Below, one piece after another: positions 9,665 to 18,012 of a stretch of DNA of 64,000 nt. Under the pieces are notes generated by a model that saw nothing but the letters and a program-made list of their open reading frames with translations, did no database searches and was not told the origin of the DNA. A program made the translations under genes and the position numbers. Origin of the DNA: Cognaticolwellia mytili (GTDB taxonomy: Bacteria; Pseudomonadota; Gammaproteobacteria; Enterobacterales; Alteromonadaceae); NCBI RefSeq assembly GCF_002104475.1, contig NZ_NBOF01000002.1, positions 744,001 through 808,000 on the forward strand, written 5' to 3'. How positions within the stretch are numbered: the stretch's first letter is position 1; each line of letters begins with the position of its first letter.

Positions 9665-10795
9665 TTAAGCTTTATAGCGACATTTTCCGGCAATCCATGT
9701 TGATTGCACGTTCAGTTCATTATCGAGTACAACAAAATCAGCTTGTTTACCGACAACAAGTTGACCTCGTTGCTGATCTTTAATGTAATTAGCCGGATAG
9801 TCTGAAGCCATACGTAAGGCTTCATCTAGCGCCAGCTTTAAGTGAGTGTGAGCATTTTTTACCGCTGTTGCCATATCAAGCACTGACCCAGCTAATTCAC
9901 CGGTGCTGGAAGTCAATTTACCTCGCGATAAATATACATGGCGATCAAAAAATGCAAAAGTTTGATCATCGGTTCCAATTGGCGGCATAGCATCAGTCAC
10001 TAAAAATATTTTACCAACAGGCTTAGTTTTAAGCGCAAGTTGACAGCTTGCATAATCAACATGATGACCATCAACAATTAATCCGCATGCGGTATTGTCA
10101 TTTAATAGCGCGCAACCTGTAACACCCGGCTCTCGACCTTGTAATGGCGACATGGCATTAAATAAATGCGTAAAACCTGTAGCACCTGCTTCCACAGCTG
10201 ATTGTGCTTGTGCGTAACTCGCATTGCTATGGCCGATAGAAACATAAATACCTGCAGCAACCATACGCTGAATATCTTTATCAGCGACAGTTTCAGGTGC
10301 CAAAGTTACTAACACTTTACCAATATCTTTACGCTCAAGCACTTGCCATTCTTCGTCGCTAATATCACGAATAAATTGCTCACTATGAGCGCCTTTTTTG
10401 GCGACAGATAAGTGAGGGCCTTCAAAGTGAATACCAATAATTCCCGGTTCATTACTTGCTATCGCACTGGCAATGGCATCAGCAGCTTCAGCCATCACAC
10501 TCACCGTGTCGGTGATTAATGTCGGTAACATAGCGGTAGTGCCAAATTTTGCATGCGCCGCCATAATGGCTCTAATTCCCACAAGGCTTGGTGTTGAATT
10601 AAATAACACACCACCGCCACCGTTAACTTGTAGGTCAATAAAACCTGGTGCAACTAAGCCACTAACTTGTGCAGTAAAGTTACTGACCTCATCATCAAAA
10701 CCCATAATAATGCCATCATCAATAATGATCACTTTATTATCTTGATAGCTTACGCCGTCGAATAAACGCTGTGTAAGTACTCTGCTGATAGTCAT
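9665..10795 (-). CDS. nagA: N-acetylglucosamine-6-phosphate deacetylase
   Basis: Cytoplasmic amidohydrolase that removes acetate from GlcNAc-6-P to give GlcN-6-P. The 376-residue chain has the family order: FIDLQVNGGGG near the N-terminus, the metal-binding Glu in IHFEGPHLS, the GHSNASY and FTHLFNAMSPLQGREPG loops carrying metal and substrate ligands, DGHHVD, and the catalytic Asp in LVTDAMPPIG. Its ATG overlaps the stop codon of nagB-II as TAATG, indicating translational coupling. Confidence 0.96.
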   Translation of the reverse strand: MTISRVLTQRLFDGVSYQDNKVIIIDDGIIMGFDDEVSNFTAQVSGLVAPGFIDLQVNGGGGVLFNSTPSLVGIRAIMAAHAKFGTTAMLPTLITDTVSVMAEAADAIASAIASNEPGIIGIHFEGPHLSVAKKGAHSEQFIRDISDEEWQVLERKDIGKVLVTLAPETVADKDIQRMVAAGIYVSIGHSNASYAQAQSAVEAGATGFTHLFNAMSPLQGREPGVTGCALLNDNTACGLIVDGHHVDYASCQLALKTKPVGKIFLVTDAMPPIGTDDQTFAFFDRHVYLSRGKLTSSTGELAGSVLDMATAVKNAHTHLKLALDEALRMASDYPANYIKDQQRGQLVVGKQADFVVLDNELNVQSTWIAGKCRYKA

Positions 10796-11808
10796 TATAC
10801 TGTCCGTGTTACCTTTTTAAGGCCTTTGGGCTCATCAGGATTAAAACCTCTTGATACGGCAACATGGGCAACATCTAAATAAAATCGCTGTAAAACGACT
10901 AATGGAGCGAGTCTAGGGTGTACGTTAATTTCTAACTGCTTTAAGGTAACAACATCAGCGCCGCGCGCTAACATTTCATTTATTTGTTCACCGTGTGCAG
11001 CAGCGCTTTCATCATTAACTTGGCAATTTAAAATTGCTAACCCTTGTTCTACTAGCGTTACTGGGCCATGTAAAAACTCAGCACTAGAAAATGACTCTGC
11101 GTGAATACTGCTAACTTCTTTCAGTTTCAATGCCATTTCTTTGGTGATGGCGTAACCTAAACCACGACCTAGTACCACCATGTTTTTAACCCCAGCAATA
11201 GATTCTGGCGTTAACTGTGCAGGTGTATCAATCATGGCTTGCATCGCAGCAGGAAGTGACGCTAAGGCAGTAATTAGTTCTTCATTTTGAGTCCAATAAG
11301 CGGTTAATTGTAATAAAGCTGACAATGTCGCAAGGTAGCTTTTTGTTGCCGCTACTGAAATTTCTGCGCCTGCTTTTAGAGGTAACACATCATCAACAAT
11401 ATCAGCTAATGGCGAGCTTTCATCATTCACTAAAGCAACACAATATGCCCCCGCAGCTTTTGCCATTTCAGCCTGAGCAATAATGTCAGGGCTTCGGCCT
11501 GATTGTGAAATAACAATCACCAAAGCTTGCTCGAGTTTCAGTTTTTTACCATATACACTTGATACTGATGGCGCGGCGGCAAACGTTGGCACACCGGCTT
11601 CTATTTCAATTAGATACTTACCAAATACACCTGCGTGATCTGATGATCCTCGCCCAATGATCATCACCATTTTAGGATCTAACTTACGTAGGTTTTCACC
11701 GATGACATTGGCTAACGCCTGATTAGCTTTGAGCTGATTCTCAACTACTACAGGTGCCTGTTTGGCTTCTTTTTCCATAATAGTTTGGGTGACATTTGCT
11801 TGTGTCAT
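10795..11808 (-). CDS. nagB-II: Glucosamine-6-phosphate deaminase of the SIS type (NagB-II)
   Basis: Converts GlcN-6-P to fructose-6-P and ammonia. At 337 residues with two sugar-isomerase (SIS) domains (IGRGSSDHAGVFGKYLIE, VISQSGRSPDIIAQAEMA, VAATKSYLATLSALL) it matches the second half of GlmS and not classical hexameric NagB. The HAESFSSAEFLHGP segment is characteristic. NagB-II is the form described from Shewanella chitin pathways, and the gene order here matches. It overlaps nagA by one base. A GlmS-like or GalNAc-specific AgaS role is less likely given the neighbours. Confidence 0.93.
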   Translation of the reverse strand: MTQANVTQTIMEKEAKQAPVVVENQLKANQALANVIGENLRKLDPKMVMIIGRGSSDHAGVFGKYLIEIEAGVPTFAAAPSVSSVYGKKLKLEQALVIVISQSGRSPDIIAQAEMAKAAGAYCVALVNDESSPLADIVDDVLPLKAGAEISVAATKSYLATLSALLQLTAYWTQNEELITALASLPAAMQAMIDTPAQLTPESIAGVKNMVVLGRGLGYAITKEMALKLKEVSSIHAESFSSAEFLHGPVTLVEQGLAILNCQVNDESAAAHGEQINEMLARGADVVTLKQLEINVHPRLAPLVVLQRFYLDVAHVAVSRGFNPDEPKGLKKVTRTV

Positions 11809-11913
11809 AGTGCTACCTTAATTTAACGTGTAATTAATTTTTATTGTCGAACGCCTAGTAATAGCGCTGACCATAAAGTTTGAAATTTTCTTAATGCAGT
11901 TAATTGCTTCTAA

Positions 11914-12801
11914 CTAACCCATTTGCTGGCGAGCATAAAAAACAGCGCCGACTTCTGGCGAGTTTAATGGCGCCGATAAGCTTTTTTGGACATCTTTCGC
12001 CAACCAAGGTAACAATCGTGGTGTTAGGCCACCAATGAGTGACAAACGAGGAGGGCAACGTTTAGATAATTGAGTGGCAACATTATCGATATAACCGGCC
12101 CCTTCTTGAACAATCGCCAGTGCCAAGGCATCACCTTGTTCAGCAGCATCAAAAACTAAATTAGCCATACGGGCATAAAAAGCAGCAGGTTTACCGGCAA
12201 TGGCTTCAACAAGCTCAACGCCTGTTGTAACACTTAATAAGCTAAGTAATTTGTCGTTAAGTGAACTTGTGACAATTAAGCCATCTAATGACAATAAGAC
12301 CTGTTTTGCTGCTTGCAAACCAAACCATGCACCACTGCCTTTGTCGCCATGGGGGAAACCATGTGCGCCAACAATGTATTCTTCACCATCTACATAAGAA
12401 AACCCACAGGAGCCAGTGCCTGAAATAATTACCGCACCGTCAGCGCCTTGATGCGCACCTAAACAGGCAATTAATAAATCTGTTGTTAAATGCATGGCTT
12501 TAAATGGATGTTGCCACTGATTCATTTGCTCAAATAATACTGGCAGATTAACTCCGGCTAAACCTACACCTGCAACAATATTACTAAGCGATGACTCTGG
12601 AATATTTGCATCAGCTAACGCGAGTTTTGTCGATGCAACAATTGAATGAGTTGCCTGTTCAAAACCATGTAATGGATTGCCCGGACCAGAAATACCTGTG
12701 CCAAGAATTTCATTTTCAGCAGACATAACGATAGCTTTGCATTTACTACCACCACCATCGATACCTAAAAATATGTTGTTATTATCATCACTACTTAGCA
12801 T
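11914..12801 (-). CDS. nagK: N-acetylglucosamine kinase, BadF/BcrA ATPase family
   Basis: Phosphorylates GlcNAc after NagP import. The ASKHA-fold ATPase motifs are visible: IFLGIDGGGSKCKAIVMS (phosphate 1), GAVIISGTGSCGFSY (adenosine region) and HGDKGSGAWFG. The frame opens at 12879, but the ATG at 12801 has a GAGGT ribosome site just ahead and places the GIDGGGS loop near the N-terminus, as usual. That gives 295 residues. A NagR-type palindrome lies about 75 bases upstream, and nagB-II follows after 105 bases, so this is probably the first gene of the catabolic operon. Confidence 0.9.
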   Translation of the reverse strand: MLSSDDNNNIFLGIDGGGSKCKAIVMSAENEILGTGISGPGNPLHGFEQATHSIVASTKLALADANIPESSLSNIVAGVGLAGVNLPVLFEQMNQWQHPFKAMHLTTDLLIACLGAHQGADGAVIISGTGSCGFSYVDGEEYIVGAHGFPHGDKGSGAWFGLQAAKQVLLSLDGLIVTSSLNDKLLSLLSVTTGVELVEAIAGKPAAFYARMANLVFDAAEQGDALALAIVQEGAGYIDNVATQLSKRCPPRLSLIGGLTPRLLPWLAKDVQKSLSAPLNSPEVGAVFYARQQMG

Positions 12802-12875
12802 CTCGACCTCATGTCTGCACCACGTAAGCCCTGCTATTTCACTAGGGCTAAACTCTATCTGTTTTAATTTTAACC

Positions 12876-12899
12876 ACAAATGACAGCGTTGTCATTTGT
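12876..12899. promoter_or_regulatory. NagR operator A, upstream of nagK
   Basis: A 24-bp inverted repeat with core TGACAGCGTTGTCA (12881-12894) and flanks ACAAA/TTTGT, perfect except for one base pair near the centre. It shares its core with the palindromes near 22340, 22361 and 24320. It lies in the gap between hex and nagK, which suggests separate control of the catabolic genes. Confidence 0.85.
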
Positions 12900-12942
12900 T
12901 TTTTGTATTATTTTTACACTTTTTATCAATGATACTTAACCT

Positions 12943-12977
12943 ACATAATAATCAATTGAATTTATTGATTATTATGT
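12943..12977. repeat. Perfect 13-bp inverted repeat across the hex stop codon
   Basis: ACATAATAATCAA (12943-12955) pairs with TTGATTATTATGT (12965-12977) across a nine-base loop that holds the hex stop codon. One arm is made of the last hex codons. No T-tract follows, so it may be a transcript-stabilising or processing hairpin. Being AT-rich, it is thermally weak. Confidence 0.55.
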
Positions 12978-15649
12978 TCTATCACACTGATCTTTGAACT
13001 GCGTTTACCATCAAAAGAACGACTTCTAACACTTACATTGCCACTAACTTTGACTGGGTGTTGGTAGCTTTTCCATGCTCCACTCGCTTCTTGGTACTCA
13101 ATCATTAAGCCAGGAAAAGCAATGTTGGCCCTAAGTTCGCCACCAACTATCGTCGCACCGACATTTGGTAAGCGATAAAACACTTGAGATTCTTCTAATT
13201 TAGCTAAGGATTTTTGTCCGATAATGTTGGCAAAAGTACGCCATTGCTTTTCACGTTGAACTTGGCGTTCTTTGCTAAACTCATTAGTATTTTGATTATA
13301 TTGAGCGCCTTGATAATTATATGGTACGGCCCAGTTGGCTTTATGCCATGCCCTTTCAGCTAAGGCATATAAGCGTGGAAATATCTTATATTCTGCCATG
13401 GTATCGCTTCGAGTATTTTCACTCCAAAGTTGGCCTTGAATACCGTAGAAAGTTTTCCCTTTTGCCAATGGGCTTTTACGATCATCAGCAATGTAAGGGT
13501 TATCTTCTCGATCTAACCAAATTTCAGCATGAACGGGTAAGTTATCAGGCATAAACTGAAATACTTTTTCAGTATTGGTATGTCGTGATGCCCAGTAATA
13601 ACCATGCTCTTTCGGATCCGCCTCATAAGGAAAATCAAAATATAAAACATCAGGGCTAGAAATAACCACCTGCCAATCTCGATTCGTTAACTCATGCACT
13701 TTTTCATGACCGCCCCAAAACAATACATCCCACGCATTCGACTGCACAATTGCTGGCATATTTTCTTTGCGAGTATGCGACAAACCATCACTCCAGCCTG
13801 CGGTTTCAATATCCAAGTCTGAGAGAATACTAGCAACTCGTTCAATAAAGTAAGCACCTAGCTCACTCATATCGTTTACGCCATAATTGTTATTTGCGAC
13901 AAACGCTTTACATGCAGGAGAATCAACCCAAGCACCGGCGGTTTCATCTGCACCTATGTGGTAGCGTGTTAACGGTTGGCCTGCTTCAGCATGTATTTGC
14001 TTTACTTGTGTCATCACTTCATGAACAAATGCGTACGACGATTCGAGGCAAACATTAATCGTATTGTCATTATAAAACTGTACTGATGAATATTTCGTAG
14101 TATCAAGCGGATCATATAAATTAAATTGTTGAGATTTTTCTTCATTTTCAGCAATAGCATATTTTTTCGTTCTTGCTGCCATTGCTTTAATCGCCGCACG
14201 AGAATGACCTGGCATATCAAGTGATGGGATCACCTGAATATGTCTGGCACTCGCCGCTTTTAATATTTCTTGATAATCAGCAACGCTGTAATAACCGTTA
14301 ACACTACTTTTCTGTTCAATACCAGCGCCCAATTGTGGTTGTAAACAAATTTGATCGCTTAGGTCAAAACAACGATTGGCACTGACTTGCGTTAGTTCTG
14401 GCAAGGATGGAATTTCTAGTCGCCAGCCTTCGTCATCACCTAAATGTAGATGTAATTTATTAAGTTTGTAAGCCGCCATTTGGTCAAGTAATCGTAAGAT
14501 AAATGCTTTCGAATGGAAATTGCGTGCGACATCAACTAATAAGCCGCGAAATTGATAATGGGGTTCGTCATCAATTCGTACTTGTGCTACCTGCAAACTG
14601 TTAGGCATCATCAAACTAGCAAGTGACTGTAAGCCATTAAAAACCCCCGCACTATCAACACCAATTATTTCTATTGCTTGTTTAGATACATTTAATTGAT
14701 AACTTCCCAATAACTTAGTGCTATCAGCCACTATTGATAGTGTTGTACTAACACCTGATGGTGCTTGCTTAACACCTAAGCGCGCTAAACGTTTTAAGGC
14801 TGCGTCAACTTTGGCTGGTGCTAACTTGTTATAGCTAACATTAATACCCTGGCCGAGGTCTAACGTTTGAAAATGACTATCAACAATCATCTGTTTAGGC
14901 GTTGGAATAACTTTATCGCTGACATCGACTAATTTATCGCCTAGCTTTAAGTTACGTTGGTAAAGTTCAGCGCTACTTAACCATTGAGTTTTATCATTAG
15001 CCGTGCGTTTAAATTGTTTTTCAGGGTCAGTAAAAGGCACAACAAAAGGCAACGTCTCTAAACCAGTTGCTGAGTCAATGCCTGCCATGGTACTTTTTAT
15101 CACTTCTGGCTTAATCGCTTTCCCAGCAGAGTTTCGATTTACGGCGCTAACAGTATAATTTGGAATGGCATCAGTTTCTGACAATGACCAAAACATCGCA
15201 CGGTAAAGTATGTGTTTAGTTTCATTTTCAGCGAAACCTTTGAAATTGTCTGATAATGAGATCTGATGCAAATCGCCATTAATATGCTTAACGCTAAACT
15301 CAGTACTTTCAAAAGATTGGATTGGGGCAATTTGACTAAAATTAATTTGCCAACCGTTAGCTGAAATAGCCTGCTTTGCTGTTAGTGTCAACTCGACCTC
15401 AAAGCAATTACCATCGGCAATATCTTGCTGACATTTATCGCTGGGGATATTGGTTACAACGCGATGTTTAACCTGTAAGTTGTTGGCGATATTGCTAATG
15501 TCATCGGTATTAACTACAGTCAACTGCGCAGTTACAGCGTCATCTATCTTAACCTCATTGCTAACTTCTTGGCTTTTTATGCCGGTTTTTCCGCAAGAGC
15601 TAATCGTTAATATGGTCAAAAATGCTAGCGAAATTGAATGTTTATACAT
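12962..15649 (-). CDS. hex: Beta-N-acetylhexosaminidase lipoprotein, GH20
   Basis: Releases GlcNAc from chitooligosaccharides by substrate-assisted catalysis. The 895-residue protein has a lipoprotein signal (LTISSC, lipidated Cys19). An N-terminal carbohydrate-binding Hex/CHB module follows (about 40-200), then a GH20b domain (about 245-360), the GH20 barrel (about 365-765), where the catalytic Asp568-Glu569 pair sits in HIGADETAGAW, and a C-terminal beta domain. This is the chitobiase architecture. It is probably anchored in an outer or inner membrane and acts in the periplasm or at the surface, upstream of NagP import. It lies between the SapC-like gene (84 bases) and nagK. Confidence 0.94.
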   Translation of the reverse strand: MYKHSISLAFLTILTISSCGKTGIKSQEVSNEVKIDDAVTAQLTVVNTDDISNIANNLQVKHRVVTNIPSDKCQQDIADGNCFEVELTLTAKQAISANGWQINFSQIAPIQSFESTEFSVKHINGDLHQISLSDNFKGFAENETKHILYRAMFWSLSETDAIPNYTVSAVNRNSAGKAIKPEVIKSTMAGIDSATGLETLPFVVPFTDPEKQFKRTANDKTQWLSSAELYQRNLKLGDKLVDVSDKVIPTPKQMIVDSHFQTLDLGQGINVSYNKLAPAKVDAALKRLARLGVKQAPSGVSTTLSIVADSTKLLGSYQLNVSKQAIEIIGVDSAGVFNGLQSLASLMMPNSLQVAQVRIDDEPHYQFRGLLVDVARNFHSKAFILRLLDQMAAYKLNKLHLHLGDDEGWRLEIPSLPELTQVSANRCFDLSDQICLQPQLGAGIEQKSSVNGYYSVADYQEILKAASARHIQVIPSLDMPGHSRAAIKAMAARTKKYAIAENEEKSQQFNLYDPLDTTKYSSVQFYNDNTINVCLESSYAFVHEVMTQVKQIHAEAGQPLTRYHIGADETAGAWVDSPACKAFVANNNYGVNDMSELGAYFIERVASILSDLDIETAGWSDGLSHTRKENMPAIVQSNAWDVLFWGGHEKVHELTNRDWQVVISSPDVLYFDFPYEADPKEHGYYWASRHTNTEKVFQFMPDNLPVHAEIWLDREDNPYIADDRKSPLAKGKTFYGIQGQLWSENTRSDTMAEYKIFPRLYALAERAWHKANWAVPYNYQGAQYNQNTNEFSKERQVQREKQWRTFANIIGQKSLAKLEESQVFYRLPNVGATIVGGELRANIAFPGLMIEYQEASGAWKSYQHPVKVSGNVSVRSRSFDGKRSSKISVIEHNNQ

Positions 15650-15733
15650 AGCTACTCTTCAGATTTTCTCATTTCAAACGAGAGAGGACATGGCGATAAA
15701 GCATGCAATGTCCATAGATTATAAAGGGAAATA

Positions 15734-16429
15734 TTACGATAAATTGATTAGCCTAGAGATTCGCTGTAATGAAAACATACAGGCATAAATAGGTGCGAGT
15801 AAATGTTCATCTTTTAAAGCACTGAACGTTTCTGCAGCTAGTTTATTAATTTTATTTTCATCGACAATGTATAACCCCGTTAGGTTAATTTCTTTACCTT
15901 TATTGGTTGTAATTGTCAGTGCTTGCGGAGAAATTAGTTCATTATTAACTAGTCGCTCAACGAAGCGTTGTGTTGCCGGAACTTGCGCACTAAATTGTGA
16001 CATCAACTCTATTTTATTCGCTAGAAGTTCTGATTGTTGTCCACCATTAATAAATAACGCTTCACCTTCACTTTCGTTAACTTCACTTGCATTAATATCA
16101 ATTGCTACAATCTGATTGTCAGCGTTTTCGATACTAGATGTAAGCGCTAATGGATAACCTCTAAGCTGCATTGGGATATACTCTGCTTGCCAACCATCAA
16201 CATGACAAAACAAATTTTCATTGGGTTCAAGTCCAACTAAAGCAACTAAATGAAATTGACCTGTTTGGGCGTCTTTTATAAAAACGATAGGGTAATCAGC
16301 TTGTGCTTGGCTGAGTTCAAATACAGATAATGGAACCACATGAGACTTTGCTGCATGCGCATAGCTAGCATCTGTTTTTATTTTTAGTTTTTTATGCTTA
16401 TTATTATTTAACGCTTGAAAATTAGACAT
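15734..16429 (-). CDS. SapC-like protein
   Basis: A 231-residue soluble protein without a signal peptide. The run HVVPLSVFELSQAQADYPIVF (about residues 30-50), followed by LVALVGLEPNENLF and the GWQAEYIPMQLRGYPLAL stretch, matches the SapC family (PF07277), named after a Campylobacter S-layer-associated protein. Its biochemical role is unknown. In marine and plant-associated Proteobacteria such genes recur beside TonB-dependent receptors and tryptophan-halogenase-like genes in polysaccharide loci, the arrangement seen here. The upstream halogenase gene ends 23 bases before its start, so they are probably cotranscribed. Confidence 0.8.
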   Translation of the reverse strand: MSNFQALNNNKHKKLKIKTDASYAHAAKSHVVPLSVFELSQAQADYPIVFIKDAQTGQFHLVALVGLEPNENLFCHVDGWQAEYIPMQLRGYPLALTSSIENADNQIVAIDINASEVNESEGEALFINGGQQSELLANKIELMSQFSAQVPATQRFVERLVNNELISPQALTITTNKGKEINLTGLYIVDENKINKLAAETFSALKDEHLLAPIYACMFSLQRISRLINLS

Positions 16430-16452
16430 GATAATTCCTACAGTAAAATTTA

Positions 16453-18003
16453 TTAAATAGCTTGGAAGCTATGCTTCATCAATTGATCAATTAAGGCTCT
16501 ATTGGTTGGTAGTTGTGCCAGTAATTGCTGCGTTATTTTTTGATTTTTATGAGTAATGTTATCCGCCATTCGCTGTTGATTAAACGATGCAGTGTTATGG
16601 GAAATTTGCTGTGAAAAGCCCATTCCATGCAAAACGTACTGGTAGCTATCTTGTAAAAATGGCTCATAAACATGAGGAAAGTCATATTGGCTTATCGGAT
16701 GATAGCGCCAATTTTCTATCTGCTCTTGTAAACTATCAGGTACCGATGGCAGTACTTTATTAGCTTGCCAAAAATCTTCAGTTCTATTGGATAGAAAATA
16801 ATGTAGCTTGATAAAATCAATGGTTTTTTTCCAACGATAGTTAAAAGATTCATTAAATTTTTTCTCAACCATCGGCAATAAACTGCGGTGACGTGGGAAT
16901 TGCTCACAAAGCATATTAGCGGAGGCTTCAATAAGAAATATTGCAGAGGCTTCTAATGGCTCTACAAACGCTGCAGACAAACCAATGGCAACACAATTAC
17001 GGTGCCAGAATTTTTCTCTATAACCACAATTCATTTTAATTCGACGAGAGGATAACTGCTCAGCTTGCGGTCCAACATAAGCTCTTAAAGTCGCTTCTGC
17101 TTCATCATGACTAATAAAATCAGAGCAATATACATAGCCAGTGCCTCTGCGATTGGCTAAGCTAATGTCCCATGTCCACCCTGCCGATTGTGCTGTTGAG
17201 ACGGTTGCGCTATTTATTTCTTGCGCTGGTGACTGATAGGGTACTTGCATAGCTATGGCATGATCGGTAAATAAAGTATCTTTTATTGATTTAAACTTAA
17301 TGCCATAAGTTTCGCCCAACAAAAGACACTTAAAACCTGAACAATCTACAAAGAAATCTCCTGCAATAACCCCTGATTTGTCAGTATCAACCGCATAAAT
17401 ATCACCATGTTCGTCAATATTAACCTTAGTGACATTCGCACTGATAAATTTAACACCAAATTTTTTAACACAGAGTTCTTTTAGGAATTCAGCAAATTTA
17501 CCCGCATCTAAGTGATAAGCGTAATTCACTAAACCTTCATATGCCCTATTTGTCATACTTTTTGGCGCTAAGCCTTGCTGACAAATAGCCGCTTGTGGGC
17601 TAATAAAATCAGCGTAACTCTGACTTCTATCTGACATTGTCCAATACGGACTTAAATTAAACTCTTCAGCGCCAATAATGCCACTAAACAAGTGATAATA
17701 ACTATTTGTATTATTAGCTGTTGGGGGTTCTTTCCAATTGACAAATTTTGTTGCTTGCTTAAAGGATGCATAGCAAAAACGCATGAATTCACTTTCATCT
17801 ATATCTAACTCCGCCAAGGTTTTTCGCATAGTTGGCCAAGTCCCTTCACCAACACCAATCGTTGGAATATCAGGTGATTCAATTAAGGTAACTTGCACCG
17901 CATCTTTAGCAACACTATTGAGCTTCTTAGATAACTTGGCTGCAGTAAGCCAACCGGCAGTGCCGCCACCAACAATAACAACCTGATTTATATTATTATT
18001 CAT
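16453..18003 (-). CDS. Flavin-dependent tryptophan-halogenase-like protein 1
   Basis: A 516-residue FAD-dependent halogenase homologue. The dinucleotide fold is at the N-terminus (VVIVGGGTAGWLTA, GVGEGTWP). The residues held essential in PrnA and RebH are conserved in position: Lys82 in YASFKQATKFVNW and Glu351 in VEPLEASA. The WxWxIP motif that marks halogenases reads GWTWDIS (Trp276, Trp278), so the final proline is Ser. The flavin would come from a separate reductase, not encoded nearby. The substrate is unknown. Location between a chitin receptor and GlcNAc genes makes free tryptophan an uncertain target. It starts 9 bases after the second copy. Confidence 0.85.
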   Translation of the reverse strand: MNNNINQVVIVGGGTAGWLTAAKLSKKLNSVAKDAVQVTLIESPDIPTIGVGEGTWPTMRKTLAELDIDESEFMRFCYASFKQATKFVNWKEPPTANNTNSYYHLFSGIIGAEEFNLSPYWTMSDRSQSYADFISPQAAICQQGLAPKSMTNRAYEGLVNYAYHLDAGKFAEFLKELCVKKFGVKFISANVTKVNIDEHGDIYAVDTDKSGVIAGDFFVDCSGFKCLLLGETYGIKFKSIKDTLFTDHAIAMQVPYQSPAQEINSATVSTAQSAGWTWDISLANRRGTGYVYCSDFISHDEAEATLRAYVGPQAEQLSSRRIKMNCGYREKFWHRNCVAIGLSAAFVEPLEASAIFLIEASANMLCEQFPRHRSLLPMVEKKFNESFNYRWKKTIDFIKLHYFLSNRTEDFWQANKVLPSVPDSLQEQIENWRYHPISQYDFPHVYEPFLQDSYQYVLHGMGFSQQISHNTASFNQQRMADNITHKNQKITQQLLAQLPTNRALIDQLMKHSFQAI

Positions 18004-18012
18004 TTACTGCCT

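Noticed and set aside
15450-15788. Plus-strand open frame spanning the hex start and the hex-SapC gap
   Set aside because: Overlaps two well-supported minus-strand genes and encodes no recognisable protein.
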